DNA of 64,000 bases from Bacillus sp. USDA818B3_A (GCF_009928415.1 NZ_JAABNN010000010.1:76884-140883), one strand, 5' to 3'; counted from the stretch's first letter, positions 37,024 through 47,047 are shown. Notes: generated from the letters alone by a model not told the origin. Numbers and translations: made by a program.

Positions 37024-38025
37024 ATGAGCAGGTTATCCAGCACCGTGTATACAGTCGGAAGTTTGTTTTTCCTAATCAGTTGCTCATTTGCCATTTATTA
37101 TGGCTATATGGTAATTACTGATGACTTACCCAAAGAACAAAAAACAGCAGTAAAGTATAACTATCATTTAGTGCTTGTTCCAGAAGAGCTGGACAATGAG
37201 TATTGGAAGCTAGTAGAAAAAGGAGCAAAAGATGCGGCAAAAGAATATGGAGTTCTCCTTGAATACGCGGGTCCAAAGCAGGCAAACATTGCTGATCATG
37301 TAAAGACAATTGAAATGTCGGCTGCATCTAAAGTTGATGGAATCATAACCCAAGGTTTGAGCGACGAGCAATTCATTCCATTAATCGATCGGGTCGTTGC
37401 AAGCGGCATACCTGTCGTTACAGTGGATACCGATGCGGTGGACAGCAGGAGAATGGCCTATATAGGAACCGATAATTATTACGCAGGGTATTTGGCTGGG
37501 AAAGCTTTGATAGCGGATACATTCGGAAATGTGAATGTCGCGATTATCACAGGCAGTTTTTATGCAAACCATATGCAGCAACGGGTCAAGGGGTTTGAGG
37601 ATGCTGTAAAAGAAGAAGAAAGAATCCACATCATCACAGTGGAAGAATCCGAGATTAGCAGGGTAAAGGCGGCTGATAGGGCAAATCAGATTTTACAAGA
37701 ACATCCGGAGGTTACAGCCTTTTTTGGCACGAGTGCACTCGATGGAATTGAAATAGCCCATGTTGTCAAAAAATATCACAAACAGAAACAAATTTATATT
37801 ATTGGTTTTGATACACTTCCAGAAACACTTGATTTTATCCGAGAAGGAACGATCCATGCAACGGTTGTTCAGGAACCATATCAGATGGGATATGGTGCTG
37901 TTAAAATGATGATTGATCTTATCAAAGGCAACAAGGTCCCTGCAATTGTACATACAGACACAAAAATTATTCGAGCAGCGGATTTACCTGCAAGTGACCA
38001 CATCCGAAAGGCGGTCAACGAATGA
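37024..38025 (+). CDS. Membrane-anchored sugar-binding protein of a sensing system
   Basis: 333 residues: an N-terminal hydrophobic segment (about 10-30) without a lipobox, then a type I periplasmic binding fold (LVLVPEELDNEYWKLVEKGAK, DGIITQGLSDEQF, VVTVDTDAVDS, IGTDNYYAGYLAG). It resembles ribose/galactose-binding proteins. Its stop overlaps the kinase start by 4 nt, and no permease follows directly. I therefore infer that it presents a sugar to the kinase rather than to a transporter. Likely ligand is galactose or a galactoside, given the mgl importer downstream. Confidence 0.85.
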   Translation: MSRLSSTVYTVGSLFFLISCSFAIYYGYMVITDDLPKEQKTAVKYNYHLVLVPEELDNEYWKLVEKGAKDAAKEYGVLLEYAGPKQANIADHVKTIEMSAASKVDGIITQGLSDEQFIPLIDRVVASGIPVVTVDTDAVDSRRMAYIGTDNYYAGYLAGKALIADTFGNVNVAIITGSFYANHMQQRVKGFEDAVKEEERIHIITVEESEISRVKAADRANQILQEHPEVTAFFGTSALDGIEIAHVVKKYHKQKQIYIIGFDTLPETLDFIREGTIHATVVQEPYQMGYGAVKMMIDLIKGNKVPAIVHTDTKIIRAADLPASDHIRKAVNE

Positions 38026-39509
38026 TGCTATTTCGGATTAGATCTAAATTGCTGCTCTATTTTATTGTCCTTGTTGTCCTATTAACCTCTGTTGGATTGT
38101 TTTTTTATGATAGAAGCGAGAAGTTAGTTTCAGAATATGACGAAAGCTTTGAACGTTTTCTTTTACTTAATGATATATCGCAAAGAAGTAATCTATTAAC
38201 TGAAAAACTGCATGGCTATATCTTAGATAAGGAAAAATCGTATTTAAATGATTACCGAAGTGAAAAATTGAAGTTAATTCAAGACCAAAAAAAGCTGAAT
38301 AAAGTGATGGGCTCCAAAGATGTGACACTCACAAATTATAAGAATATGATTGATAGTTTTTTAGATGAAGCGGATGCTACGATCGGTGCATTTCGGCAGG
38401 ATCAAATTAATCAATACTCGAACCACTTTAATGAAGTACTGAAAATTAACTCATTCCTTCAAGAGAGTACACTTGCTTTATTAAATAATAAACTAACAGA
38501 TTATCAAAAATTCTATGATCAAATGGAGAAGCAAAACCACTATTATAAGCTTCTATCGATTTCCTTATTTGCTGCAGCCTCTATTTTAAGCGCTTTATTG
38601 GCAGTATGGATATCCGGAGGAATTACCCGTCCGATTAGTATGCTTTCAAGTGCAGCCCAAGAGATTTCGAAAGGAAATCTATCCGGTGACGATATTAAAA
38701 TAACCACAAATGACGAACTTAAGCTGTTAACAGAAACCTTTAATCAAATGCGTACGAATATAAAAGTACTTGTCACGGAAATCAAGCAGCAGGGTGAACT
38801 GGATAAGCTTTTAAAAGAGTTGGAGTTAAGAAGCCTGCAAAATCAAATCAATCCGCATTTCTTATTCAATACACTAAATACAGTTTCAAAGATGGCTTAT
38901 CTTGAAGAAGCAGAGGAGACATCGAGACTGATTGAAGCAGTTGCTGCTCTACTCCGTTATAACCTTAGTGATTTCGATAAAGTTTCCACTTTGCGGGATG
39001 AAGTCAATATTGTGAAGGAATACTTTTTTATTCAAAAAACAAGATTTGGCGACCGCATCCAATTTATCACAGATATTCAGGAAGATTGTTTAGACATGGA
39101 AATCCCTAGTTTAATTCTCCAGCCACTGATTGAGAACGCCTTCATTCACGGCGTGGAAGAATATGAGGAGAATGGTGTGATACAGCTTCATATCTATCAG
39201 TTAAGTGACCATATTCATGTGGAGATCATTGATAACGGAGCTGGCATGGATGAACGGACGAAGCGGAAGCTGATTAATTATGTGAATCAGCTGGAGGCTG
39301 AAGAAACAATCGAACAAGATAAACAGAAGGGACAATCTAATGGTATTGCAGTAAAAAATGTCATTAGAAGGCTTCAGCTTTTTTACCAGCGAAAAGATAT
39401 TGTTGAAATAGAATCCGAATTAAACACTGGAACCAATTTTCGACTGACGATACCTGTTATCGCGGCCAAAGGGGGAAGTGAACTTGTTGAAAGTTCTTAT
39501 AGCAGATGA
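38022..39509 (+). CDS. YesM-type sensor histidine kinase
   Basis: 495 residues: first membrane helix at about 7-28, an extracytoplasmic helical sensor region, second helix about 178-198, a HAMP domain (GGITRPISMLSSAAQEI), and a His_kinase/LytS-type core with the phospho-accepting His279 in INPHFLFNTLN. A HATPase domain with IIDNGAGMD follows. It partners the AraC-type response regulator encoded next, with overlapping reading frames (about 26 nt). The upstream binding protein probably docks to its extracellular part, giving a three-component sugar sensor in the membrane. Confidence 0.9.
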   Translation: MMLFRIRSKLLLYFIVLVVLLTSVGLFFYDRSEKLVSEYDESFERFLLLNDISQRSNLLTEKLHGYILDKEKSYLNDYRSEKLKLIQDQKKLNKVMGSKDVTLTNYKNMIDSFLDEADATIGAFRQDQINQYSNHFNEVLKINSFLQESTLALLNNKLTDYQKFYDQMEKQNHYYKLLSISLFAAASILSALLAVWISGGITRPISMLSSAAQEISKGNLSGDDIKITTNDELKLLTETFNQMRTNIKVLVTEIKQQGELDKLLKELELRSLQNQINPHFLFNTLNTVSKMAYLEEAEETSRLIEAVAALLRYNLSDFDKVSTLRDEVNIVKEYFFIQKTRFGDRIQFITDIQEDCLDMEIPSLILQPLIENAFIHGVEEYEENGVIQLHIYQLSDHIHVEIIDNGAGMDERTKRKLINYVNQLEAEETIEQDKQKGQSNGIAVKNVIRRLQLFYQRKDIVEIESELNTGTNFRLTIPVIAAKGGSELVESSYSR

Positions 39510-41070
39510 TGAGATTCTCGAGCGTAAAGTAGTAGCTAAGATAATAAAAGGGTCTCAAGAGGAAGTAAAGGTTATTGGGGAAGCGCAAAACGGGAGAATT
39601 GCAATTGAAATGGCTAAGGAATATAGGCCTGATATTATTTTTATGGATATTAAAATGCCTGGGACCGACGGAGTTCAAGCGGTGAAAGAGATTAGAAAGT
39701 TCGACAAGGGCATTCGCTTTATCATGGTATCGGCCTTCAATACATTTGAGTATGCAAAGGAAGTCATGCAGCAAGGAGTCAAGGAATACATACTAAAGCC
39801 AAGCAGTAAAAAGGACCTTCTTGAAAGTTTACAGCGTGTTACTGAGGAAATCAAAGTAGAACGAAGACAAAAGGAAGAACATCAAAGTTTAAGAGAAAAC
39901 CTCGATCGCGCGGTGTCCATCGCACAAAAAGAGTGGGTCACGTCCTTACTTATGAATCAGGTACAAGATATGACCTTTGATGAATGGAGCCAGCTGCTGG
40001 GGGTTGAAATTACGTCCGGATATACGATGTTATTTACTTTAAGACAATCTTCCAAGATGGAAGCATCACCAGCCGAAAAAGAAAAATGGTATAAATGGCT
40101 AAAAACCAACCTCAAAACGATCGCCGCAAAGTATGAAATTATGGTGGGGGCAATGACGGATTGTCAGGTGCCTGTATTATTTCTTTGCAAAAAGTTTGGG
40201 GAGAAGAACCATTTCAGGACCAATGCAGAAACAATGATTGACAACCTCAATCGTCTATACCAGCAGGAAGACTTTTTGGCAGAAATGAGAATTGGGATTG
40301 GCCATCCTTATAACCATGCTCATGAGCTTAATTATTCTTATCACGAAGCAATCGTGGCACTTGAGGAGCTATTGGCCACACCTAATCGAAAATATTTATT
40401 TTTCAATAAGCAGGGACCCGCCTTTGAAGTACCGACTGACTCTGAGATTATAAAAGTGGAGAAAAAGCTGCTTGATAGTATCAGACAAGGGGATGTCAAT
40501 CAGGTTATGCTGCTCTTTGATTCTTTTGTATCAAAGCTTGGTACCAATAATACAAGGGCCTCTATTGTAAAAAAATCATTTGAGGAGCTATTTATCCTTA
40601 TTTCCCGCATGCTTCATGATTTAGGAATTACATATGAGCGGATTCCTAATTTCGATGAATCTGATGAAATACGTATCCTTCTTGAAAAGGGAAAGACACA
40701 TTTACTTGCAGTGGTACAGCATGTACAGGTGTGGCGGAATAATCACGCGAAGGGGATGCTGCAAAAGGCGAAGGATTATATTGAAACGCATTATGCAGAA
40801 GCCATTACATTGGAGTCTGCTGCTGAATATGTGGAACTTAGTCCATTCTATTTTAGTAAGTTATTTAAAGATCGATTTGGAATGACTTTTATCGACTATC
40901 TGACTGAAATTAGAATCAAGAGAGCCAAAGCGGAGATGCTCGACCTAGGGAAAAGTATGAAAGAAATCTGTTATTCTGTAGGCTATAGAGATCCTAACTA
41001 TTTCAGCAGGGTATTTAAAAAGTTGACGGGATTGTCACCGAGTGAATTCCGGAAGGCAGCTGTTAAGTAG
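39484..41070 (+). CDS. AraC-type response regulator, YesN type
   Basis: About 528 residues: CheY-like receiver at the N-terminus (LIADDE acidic pocket, DIIFMDIKMPG phospho-acceptor, YILKPSSK lysine), a long middle region, and an AraC-type double helix-turn-helix at the C-terminus (ITLESAAEYVELSPFYFSKLF and SMKEICYSVGYRDPNYFSRVF). TTG 39484 is chosen because it lies 8 nt after AAAGGGGG; GTG 39478 is too close to that site. It overlaps the kinase gene. The natural target is the mglBAC operon starting 240 bp downstream. Confidence 0.88.
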   Translation: MLKVLIADDEILERKVVAKIIKGSQEEVKVIGEAQNGRIAIEMAKEYRPDIIFMDIKMPGTDGVQAVKEIRKFDKGIRFIMVSAFNTFEYAKEVMQQGVKEYILKPSSKKDLLESLQRVTEEIKVERRQKEEHQSLRENLDRAVSIAQKEWVTSLLMNQVQDMTFDEWSQLLGVEITSGYTMLFTLRQSSKMEASPAEKEKWYKWLKTNLKTIAAKYEIMVGAMTDCQVPVLFLCKKFGEKNHFRTNAETMIDNLNRLYQQEDFLAEMRIGIGHPYNHAHELNYSYHEAIVALEELLATPNRKYLFFNKQGPAFEVPTDSEIIKVEKKLLDSIRQGDVNQVMLLFDSFVSKLGTNNTRASIVKKSFEELFILISRMLHDLGITYERIPNFDESDEIRILLEKGKTHLLAVVQHVQVWRNNHAKGMLQKAKDYIETHYAEAITLESAAEYVELSPFYFSKLFKDRFGMTFIDYLTEIRIKRAKAEMLDLGKSMKEICYSVGYRDPNYFSRVFKKLTGLSPSEFRKAAVK

Positions 41071-41081
41071 AATGTTCAGTG

Positions 41082-41118
41082 AGGGGCAATTTCAGTTGAA
41101 ATTGCTCCTTTCTATTTT
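41082..41118 (+). terminator. Terminator after the response regulator gene
   Basis: AGGGGCAATTTCA pairs with TGAAATTGCTCCT around a GT loop. CTTTCTATTTT follows. Confidence 0.8.
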
Positions 41119-41200
41119 AAAATCAAATTTATTACATTCATATTTCAAAGATTGCAAGATAATCTAGATAATCGCAAATATGTGCTATAGGTCGCCCTAT

Positions 41201-41214
41201 TGTAACCGATATCA
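41201..41214 (+). promoter_or_regulatory. cre site upstream of mglBAC
   Basis: TGTAACCGATATCA fits the cre consensus TGWNANCGNTNWCA at every fixed position. It lies 99 bp before mglB and implies CcpA catabolite control of galactose uptake. Confidence 0.8.
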
Positions 41215-41312
41215 CCATGCTACTATATTTGTAAAGGCTTACAAGGAGGCTTAATTAAGTTAAGTTCTTAAAACAGCTTAATTGATCCTTTATAAAAAAG
41301 TAGGGGAGAATG

Positions 41313-42377
41313 ATGAATTTGAAGAAAAAGGGTTTAATTCTATCATTAACGGTTGCATCCAGTATTCTATTAGCAGCAGGCTGCAGCAGCAGTTCCACAA
41401 GCGGTTCGGGGGATTCTTCCAGCAAAGACACCAAGCTGCCAGCTGTTGGGGCAACGATTTACAAGTTTGATGACAACTTTATGTCCTATGTACGCCGTGC
41501 AATGGAAACTTCAGCAAAAGGGAATGTGAACTTAATGCTGAATGACTCACAGAACGACCAAGCCAAACAAATTGAACAAGTGGATACTTTAATCGCTAAA
41601 GGCGCAAAATCACTTGCTATCAATCTGGTAGATCCAAAGGCAGCACAAACAATCGTTGATAAAGCAAAGGCTAAAGATATTCCTGTTATCTTCTTTAATA
41701 AAGAGCCAGATGAGAGCGTACTTAGTGGCTACGATAAGGCTTATTATGTTGGAACAACTTCTTCAGAATCTGGAGTCCTGCAAGGTGAATTGATTGCAAA
41801 GGCTTGGGAGGCAAACAAAGACAAGTATGATAAAAATGGTGACGGCAAGCTGCAATATGTATTACTAAAAGGTGAGCCGGGACACCCAGATGCTGAAGCT
41901 CGTACAAAATTCGCTGTGGATACTGTAAAGTCTAAAGGCATTCAAGTGGAAGAATTAGCAATGGATACGGCTATGTGGGATGCAACAAAAGCTACTGAAA
42001 AAATGGATGCTTGGGTTTCTAAGTACAGCGACAAGATTGAGTTTGTAATCGCTAACAACGATGGTATGGCATTAGGTGCTATTGCATCACTTGAAAAAGC
42101 AGGCTACTTCACTGGCGACAAGTTTATTCCAGTAGTAGGTGTTGACGCGATTCCAGAAGCACTTGAAATGATTGAAAAAGGCAAAATGGTTGGTACGATC
42201 TTGAATGATGCAAAGAACCAAGGTAAAGCAACAATTGACCTTGCGGCAAATGCAGCAAAAGGCAAAGACGTGCTAGATGGCACAGAGTGGAAGCTTGATG
42301 ACAAGAAAGCAGTTCGTGTTCCTTACATTGAAATCACAAAAGACAATATTCAAGTTGGTAGGGACGCTTATAAATAA
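41313..42377 (+). CDS. mglB: Galactose/methyl-galactoside-binding lipoprotein
   Basis: About 354 residues. A signal peptide ends in the lipobox LLAAGC, followed by a Ser/Gly linker and a galactose-binding MglB fold. The calcium-binding loop DKNGDGKLQ typical of MglB is visible near residue 175, and sugar-ring contacts are expected around [10 protein letters not shown] and [11 protein letters not shown]. It captures D-galactose or methyl-galactosides outside the membrane for MglAC. AGGGGAG favours ATG 41313 over the adjacent ATG 41310. A strongly structured 210-nt gap separates it from mglA, as is common for highly expressed binding-protein genes. Confidence 0.93.
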   Translation: MNLKKKGLILSLTVASSILLAAGCSSSSTSGSGDSSSKDTKLPAVGATIYKFDDNFMSYVRRAMETSAKGNVNLMLNDSQNDQAKQIEQVDTLIAKGAKSLAINLVDPKAAQTIVDKAKAKDIPVIFFNKEPDESVLSGYDKAYYVGTTSSESGVLQGELIAKAWEANKDKYDKNGDGKLQYVLLKGEPGHPDAEARTKFAVDTVKSKGIQVEELAMDTAMWDATKATEKMDAWVSKYSDKIEFVIANNDGMALGAIASLEKAGYFTGDKFIPVVGVDAIPEALEMIEKGKMVGTILNDAKNQGKATIDLAANAAKGKDVLDGTEWKLDDKKAVRVPYIEITKDNIQVGRDAYK

Positions 42378-42390
42378 GAGTTTGGGCTCG

Positions 42391-42465
42391 GAGCGCCTTT
42401 CGTGAGGGCATTAGCCCCTTGGCGCTCTTCGAACGAAGGGAAGGATCATGCTTTTCCTTCGTTCG
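42391..42465 (+). promoter_or_regulatory. Double stem-loop in the mglB-mglA intergenic mRNA
   Basis: Stem 1 is GAGCGCC / GGCGCTC (42391-42427) with an inner GGGC / GCCC. Stem 2 is CGAACGAAGG / CCTTCGTTCG (42430-42465). There is no T run after stem 2. It probably stabilises the upstream mglB message or partly terminates, so that binding protein exceeds transporter. Confidence 0.75.
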
Positions 42466-42587
42466 GAGAACAAAGCTGGTAAAGCTGGATACCGTAAAAA
42501 ATTAAAACTAGTTCCTTTATCAAGCAGGCAGGAACTGGTTAGTTATAGTCAGCCATATTTTTAAATGGTAAGTTAGGAGGTTCACTT

Positions 42588-44093
42588 ATGACAGGATCAA
42601 GTACTGCCTATCTATTAGAAATGCAAAATATCACCAAAAGATTCCCCGGGGTGCTTGCTTTAGACAATGTTACCTTGAAAGTAAGACCGGGTTCGGTCCA
42701 TGCCTTAATGGGTGAAAACGGTGCAGGAAAATCAACCTTAATGAAATGCTTATTCGGAATTTATTCTATGGATGAAGGCAAAATCACCTTTAATGGAAAT
42801 GAGGTATCCTTTGCTAACTCCAAGCAGGCCTTAGAAAATGGTGTTTCCATGGTGCATCAGGAATTAAACCAGGTCCGGCAGCAAAATGTTATGGATAATA
42901 TTTGGCTTGGCCGTTATCCGAAAAAAGGTATCTTCATTGATGAAAAGAGAATGTACGAAGATACAGCGGCTATATTTAAAAGTCTAGATATTAATCTAGA
43001 CCCGCGCAGCAAGGTTAGTTCATTATCCGTTTCTGAGATGCAAATGGTTGAAATAGCAAAAGCCGTTTCTTATCATTCAAAAATTATTGTAATGGATGAG
43101 CCGACATCATCATTAACCGAGACTGAAGTAAATCATTTATTTAAAATCATCAAGAGGCTGCAGAGTGAGAATGTAGCGATTATCTATATCTCTCACAAAA
43201 TGGAGGAAATCTTAAAGATTTCAGACGAAGTAACCATCATGCGTGACGGCCAGTACATCGCGACGAGAAGTGCAAAGGACCTAACAACAGATGAAATTAT
43301 TAAGTTAATGGTAGGCCGTGACTTATCACAGCGCTTTCCTGCAAAGGAAAATAATCCTGGAGAAATGATCTTAAAGGTTTCTGATTTAACGGCAGAAACA
43401 CAGCCATCTTTTTCAGATGTAAGTTTTGAGCTGAGAAAGGGGGAAATCCTCGGAATTGCTGGTTTAGTTGGCTCAAAAAGAACGGAAGTTGTTGAAGCGA
43501 TCTTCGGAATTCGTGCATTAAAATCTGGAACCATCGAGCTGAATGGTAAGGTCGTTAAAAACGCTTCCCCACAGCACGCCATTAAAAATGGTTTCGCTCT
43601 TGTAACAGAGGAAAGACGATCAACCGGTATTTTTGCAGACTTAAGCATTAGCTTTAACTCGATTATTTCTAACATGAAGCAGTATAAAACAAAAAGCGGA
43701 TTTTTATCTGATAAAAAAGTTGCGGGTGATACGCAATGGGTCATTGATTCAATGAAGGTAAAAACACCTTCGCAGAAAACATCGATTGGCAGCTTATCCG
43801 GTGGTAACCAGCAAAAGGTGATCATTGGGCGCTGGCTATTAACAAAGCCCGATATTTTGCTGTTGGATGAGCCGACTCGCGGGATTGATGTAGGAGCTAA
43901 ATTCGAGATTTACCAGTTAATCAACCAATTGGCGGCTGAGGGAAAGGGCATAATCATGATTTCCTCCGAAATGCCGGAGCTATTAGGTACAACTGATCGG
44001 ATTTTAGTGATGAGTAATGGAAAAGCTGCTGGGATTGTGGATACGAAGACAACTTCTCAAGAAGAAATTATGCGTTTAGCCGCATTGTATTAG
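42588..44093 (+). CDS. mglA: Galactose/methyl-galactoside importer ATP-binding protein
   Basis: 501 residues with two fused ABC domains, as in MglA/RbsA. The first has Walker [10 protein letters not shown] and a signature altered to SLSVSEMQM. The second lacks a classical Walker A (GLVGSKRTE) but has signature SLSGGNQQK and Walker [12 protein letters not shown]. It energises MglC-mediated galactose uptake from the cytoplasmic face. TTAGGAGG precedes ATG 42588. It is followed after 12 nt by mglC. Confidence 0.93.
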   Translation: MTGSSTAYLLEMQNITKRFPGVLALDNVTLKVRPGSVHALMGENGAGKSTLMKCLFGIYSMDEGKITFNGNEVSFANSKQALENGVSMVHQELNQVRQQNVMDNIWLGRYPKKGIFIDEKRMYEDTAAIFKSLDINLDPRSKVSSLSVSEMQMVEIAKAVSYHSKIIVMDEPTSSLTETEVNHLFKIIKRLQSENVAIIYISHKMEEILKISDEVTIMRDGQYIATRSAKDLTTDEIIKLMVGRDLSQRFPAKENNPGEMILKVSDLTAETQPSFSDVSFELRKGEILGIAGLVGSKRTEVVEAIFGIRALKSGTIELNGKVVKNASPQHAIKNGFALVTEERRSTGIFADLSISFNSIISNMKQYKTKSGFLSDKKVAGDTQWVIDSMKVKTPSQKTSIGSLSGGNQQKVIIGRWLLTKPDILLLDEPTRGIDVGAKFEIYQLINQLAAEGKGIIMISSEMPELLGTTDRILVMSNGKAAGIVDTKTTSQEEIMRLAALY

Positions 44094-44105
44094 GAGGCGA
44101 CAAAT

Positions 44106-45203
44106 ATGAGTACACAAGCTTTAAAAAAATCAGATTCTAATGATATAAACAAATCTGGTTCTAATAATAAAAAATCAGATTTCAATAATGGAAAGAAATC
44201 CAAGCCAAATCTTTCAAAGTGGATGGTAGATAATGTTATCTATGTAGTATTAATTCTACTAGTTGTTGGTATTGTGGCAGCATCCCCAGACTTCTTATCG
44301 ATAACGAACTTAATTAATATTCTGAGTCAGTCATCTTCCCGTATTATTATTGCTCTAGGGGTTGCTGGTATCTTAATCACAGCAGGGACCGATCTATCAG
44401 CAGGGCGTATGGTTGGTCTTGCTGCGGTTATTTCAGCATCAATGCTGCAGGCTGGCGATTACGCCTATAAAATGTATCCTAACTTGCCTGAATTACCGCT
44501 TTTTGTTCCAATTTTACTAGCTATGGCTGCAACAGGTCTTATCTCTGCTTTAAATGGTGTGATTGTTTCTAAACTCCACGTTCCCCCGTTCATCGCCACA
44601 TTAGGGATGATGATCGGTGTTTATGGTTTGACTTCCATTTACTTTGACCGCCCTCCATACGGCGCACAGCCAATCGGTGGGTTAAGTGAAAAGTTTACGA
44701 CATTTGCTCAACGCGGGATCAAATTAGGCCAATATGAATTCCCGTATCTTATCCTTTACGCTATCATCGTTTCCTTAATTATTTGGGTTGTCTGGAATAA
44801 AACTCAGCTCGGTAAAAATATGTACGCCATTGGTGGAAATCCAGAGGCAGCAAAGGTTTCTGGAGTAAACGTTGCAAAGAATCTAATTATTATTTATACA
44901 ATTGCAGGACTTCTCTATGGCTTAACAGGTACTTTAGAGGCGGGACGTGTAGGCAGTGCAACAAATAATACAGGAAACATGTACGAACTCGACGCGATCG
45001 CGGCATGCGTAGTCGGCGGTGTATCCCTTTCAGGTGGGATCGGAACTGTACCAGGGGTAGTCACTGGGGTGTTAATTTTCCAAGTTATTAACTACGGTCT
45101 CGCGTTTCTTGGTGTAAGTCCATATATCCAATTCATCGTAAAAGGCTTAATCATTATTGTGGCAGTAGCCTTTGATATGCGCAAACACGCAAAGAAAAGA
45201 TAA
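44106..45203 (+). CDS. mglC: Galactose/methyl-galactoside importer permease
   Basis: 365 residues. A long polar Asn/Ser/Lys-rich N-terminal extension (about 1-38) precedes about ten membrane helices of the BPD_transp_2 family. Family motifs include ILITAGTDLSAGRMVGLAAVISA and YAIGGNPEAAKVSGVNV. It is the membrane channel for MglBA. ATTAGGAGGC lies upstream of ATG 44106. A terminator at 45214 closes the operon. The absence of galE or other galactose genes here suggests reliance on galKTM about 12 kb upstream. Confidence 0.93.
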   Translation: MSTQALKKSDSNDINKSGSNNKKSDFNNGKKSKPNLSKWMVDNVIYVVLILLVVGIVAASPDFLSITNLINILSQSSSRIIIALGVAGILITAGTDLSAGRMVGLAAVISASMLQAGDYAYKMYPNLPELPLFVPILLAMAATGLISALNGVIVSKLHVPPFIATLGMMIGVYGLTSIYFDRPPYGAQPIGGLSEKFTTFAQRGIKLGQYEFPYLILYAIIVSLIIWVVWNKTQLGKNMYAIGGNPEAAKVSGVNVAKNLIIIYTIAGLLYGLTGTLEAGRVGSATNNTGNMYELDAIAACVVGGVSLSGGIGTVPGVVTGVLIFQVINYGLAFLGVSPYIQFIVKGLIIIVAVAFDMRKHAKKR

Positions 45204-45213
45204 TTCCCCTTGT

Positions 45214-45252
45214 AAAAGGCAGCCTCCTCTAGGAGAGCTGCCTTTTTTGTTA
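45214..45252 (+). terminator. Terminator of mglBAC
   Basis: AAAAGGCAGC pairs with GCTGCCTTTT around CTCCTCTAGGAGA, which can itself pair. TTTT follows. Confidence 0.88.
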
Positions 45253-45405
45253 TGTTCTTTTTGAAAACGCACCCATCTAAGTTATTCATTCATGAAACAC
45301 TTCAGTATTATAGAATACCTTTAGAGAAAGGAGAGAGAAGTTCGATAGATGGATAAACACTATATAAAAAGAGTTAAGTAGGATTTAATTGATTTGAATA
45401 ATAAT

Positions 45406-45420
45406 ATATTTCAGAAATAT
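45406..45420. promoter_or_regulatory. CodY-like box upstream of the amino-acid-binding protein gene
   Basis: ATATTTCAGAAATAT matches 11 of 15 positions of the CodY consensus AATTTTCWGAAAATT and is a near-perfect palindrome. It lies in a 320-bp AT-rich stretch (45253-45573) with no other recognisable gene. Regulation by branched-chain amino acids would suit the downstream product. Confidence 0.5.
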
Positions 45421-45576
45421 TAAAATTAATAAATAATATACTAGACGAATGAAATTAATTGTATTACAATACTAAATATCATTAATTATTCGACAAAACA
45501 TACCTTTCTTCGAGACTATTAATTTACGGTTGTTTATGTCAGAAAAATCAGATAAATAGAAAAGGGGAGCGTCATG

Positions 45577-46755
45577 ATGAAGAAGAATTTTGCAAAGATG
45601 TTTATGGCTTCAACATTATTGGCTGGTGTATTGGCCGGATGTTCAGGAGCAAAAGATAGCGCGGGCAGCGCAGGAGATTCAATTAAAATCGGTGTGAACT
45701 TAGAACTTTCCGGTGGAGTAGCATCTTACGGGGAGTCCCTAGCTTCAGGGATTGATCTAGCAGTTAAAGAGATCAATAAAGAAGGCGGCGTTGACGGCAA
45801 GAAAATAGAATTGGTTAAAGTGGATAACAAATCAGAAGCGGCTGAAGCTACGAACGGTGCAATTAAGTTAACAAGCCAAGACAAGGTTGCAGCAATCATT
45901 GGTGCTGCTACGAGCGGTGACACGGTTGCACAAGCTGAAATTGCAAATAGTAATAAAACCATCCTTTTATCTCCATCAGGAACAGCACCAAATGTAACTG
46001 TAACGGATAAAGGAAAATTAAATGAATATGTCTTCCGTACCTCTTTCATTGATCCATTCCAAGGAACAGTGGCAGCAAACTTTGCAGCTAATAACTTAAA
46101 AGTTAAGAATGTAGCAATTTTTGCGGACAGTGCAAGTGACTACGCGAAAGGTTTGGCAGCTTCTTTTAAAGAAACGTTCGAAAAGGCAGGCGGCAAAGTT
46201 GTTGCTGAGGAAGCATATGTAGCAAAGGATACAGATTTCCGTGCAACTTTAACACGTATCAAAGCTAAAAATCCAGAATTCATCTTTATCCCTGGTTATT
46301 ATGAAGAAGTAGGTTTAATTGTTAAGCAAGCCCGTGAATTAGGAATCACTGCTCCATTAATGGGTGCTGATGGCTGGGATTCACCGAAGTTAGTTGAATT
46401 AGCAGGTGCAGATGCATTAAACAACACATACATTACAAACCACTACTCTTCTGAAGACAAAGACCAAAAAGTTCAAACATTTGTATCTGCGTTTAAAGAA
46501 GCAAACGATGGCAACTCACCTAACGCATTTAATGCCCTTGGTTATGATTCTGTTTATCTGTTAGCAGATGCAATCAAGAGCGCAGGCAGCACAGATTCTG
46601 CTAAGATTAAAGAAGCTTTAGAAAAGACGAAAGATCTATCTCTTGTTACAGGTACTGTGACGATCGACAAAAACCACAATCCTATTAAATCAGCTACTGT
46701 TTTAGAATATAAAGATGGTAAGCAGGTATTTAATACAAAGGTAGACCCAGAATAA
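45577..46755 (+). CDS. Branched-chain amino acid-binding lipoprotein (orphan)
   Basis: About 392 residues: signal peptide with lipobox VLAGC, then a LivJ-type type I binding fold (IKIGVNLELSGGVASYGE, NKTILLSPSGTAPNVT, VRTS-like FRTSFIDPFQG, IPGYYEEVGLIVKQARELG). It binds leucine, isoleucine, valine or a related amino acid outside the membrane. AAAGGGGAG favours ATG 45577 over ATG 45574. Unusually, no LivH, LivM, LivG or LivF gene follows; a terminator comes 15 nt after the stop. It must work with a transporter encoded elsewhere or act as a sensor. Confidence 0.9.
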   Translation: MKKNFAKMFMASTLLAGVLAGCSGAKDSAGSAGDSIKIGVNLELSGGVASYGESLASGIDLAVKEINKEGGVDGKKIELVKVDNKSEAAEATNGAIKLTSQDKVAAIIGAATSGDTVAQAEIANSNKTILLSPSGTAPNVTVTDKGKLNEYVFRTSFIDPFQGTVAANFAANNLKVKNVAIFADSASDYAKGLAASFKETFEKAGGKVVAEEAYVAKDTDFRATLTRIKAKNPEFIFIPGYYEEVGLIVKQARELGITAPLMGADGWDSPKLVELAGADALNNTYITNHYSSEDKDQKVQTFVSAFKEANDGNSPNAFNALGYDSVYLLADAIKSAGSTDSAKIKEALEKTKDLSLVTGTVTIDKNHNPIKSATVLEYKDGKQVFNTKVDPE

Positions 46756-46770
46756 ACGACGATTTTATCA

Positions 46771-46811
46771 AAAAGACTTATTCGCTTGTTTGGCGGATAA
46801 GTCTTTTTTTT
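46771..46811 (+). terminator. Terminator of the orphan binding protein gene
   Basis: AAAAGACTTATTCGC / GCGGATAAGTCTTTT with one G-T pair, then TTTT. Confidence 0.9.
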
Positions 46812-46851
46812 AGGTTTTCAGGTACAACCCGAAAAGGGCAGTGCGATGGAC

Positions 46852-46917
46852 TTCCGTAAAAACGGAAAATTCCATTTTTGCGGAAAAGTAAAGGTTCGAT
46901 TTTCCGGAATAACGGAA
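46852..46917. promoter_or_regulatory. Three palindromic upstream activator sites
   Basis: TTCCGTAAAAACGGAA (46852), TTCCATTTTTGCGGAA (46870) and TTCCGGAATAACGGAA (46902) share TTCC-N8-GGAA. Their centres are 18 and 32 bp apart. They lie 50-115 bp upstream of a sigma-54 promoter, the usual place for enhancer-binding protein sites. The regulator encoded at 47960 is the obvious ligand. Confidence 0.85.
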
Positions 46918-46966
46918 TCATCCTAACCAGGAAGAGTGGCTAGGTGAGATGATTTTTAAAAAAAAG

Positions 46967-46984
46967 TTGGCACATTTTTTGCAT
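46967..46984 (+). promoter_or_regulatory. Sigma-54 (-24/-12) promoter
   Basis: TTGGCACATTTTTTGCAT matches the sigma-54 consensus, with GG and GC separated by exactly 10 bp. It drives the dehydrogenase gene starting 64 bp downstream. Confidence 0.93.
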
Positions 46985-47047
46985 AATTTTAATGCAGGGA
47001 TCTGAATTATTTATGAGAGATTACTAGACTAAGAGGAGGCAGGCATA

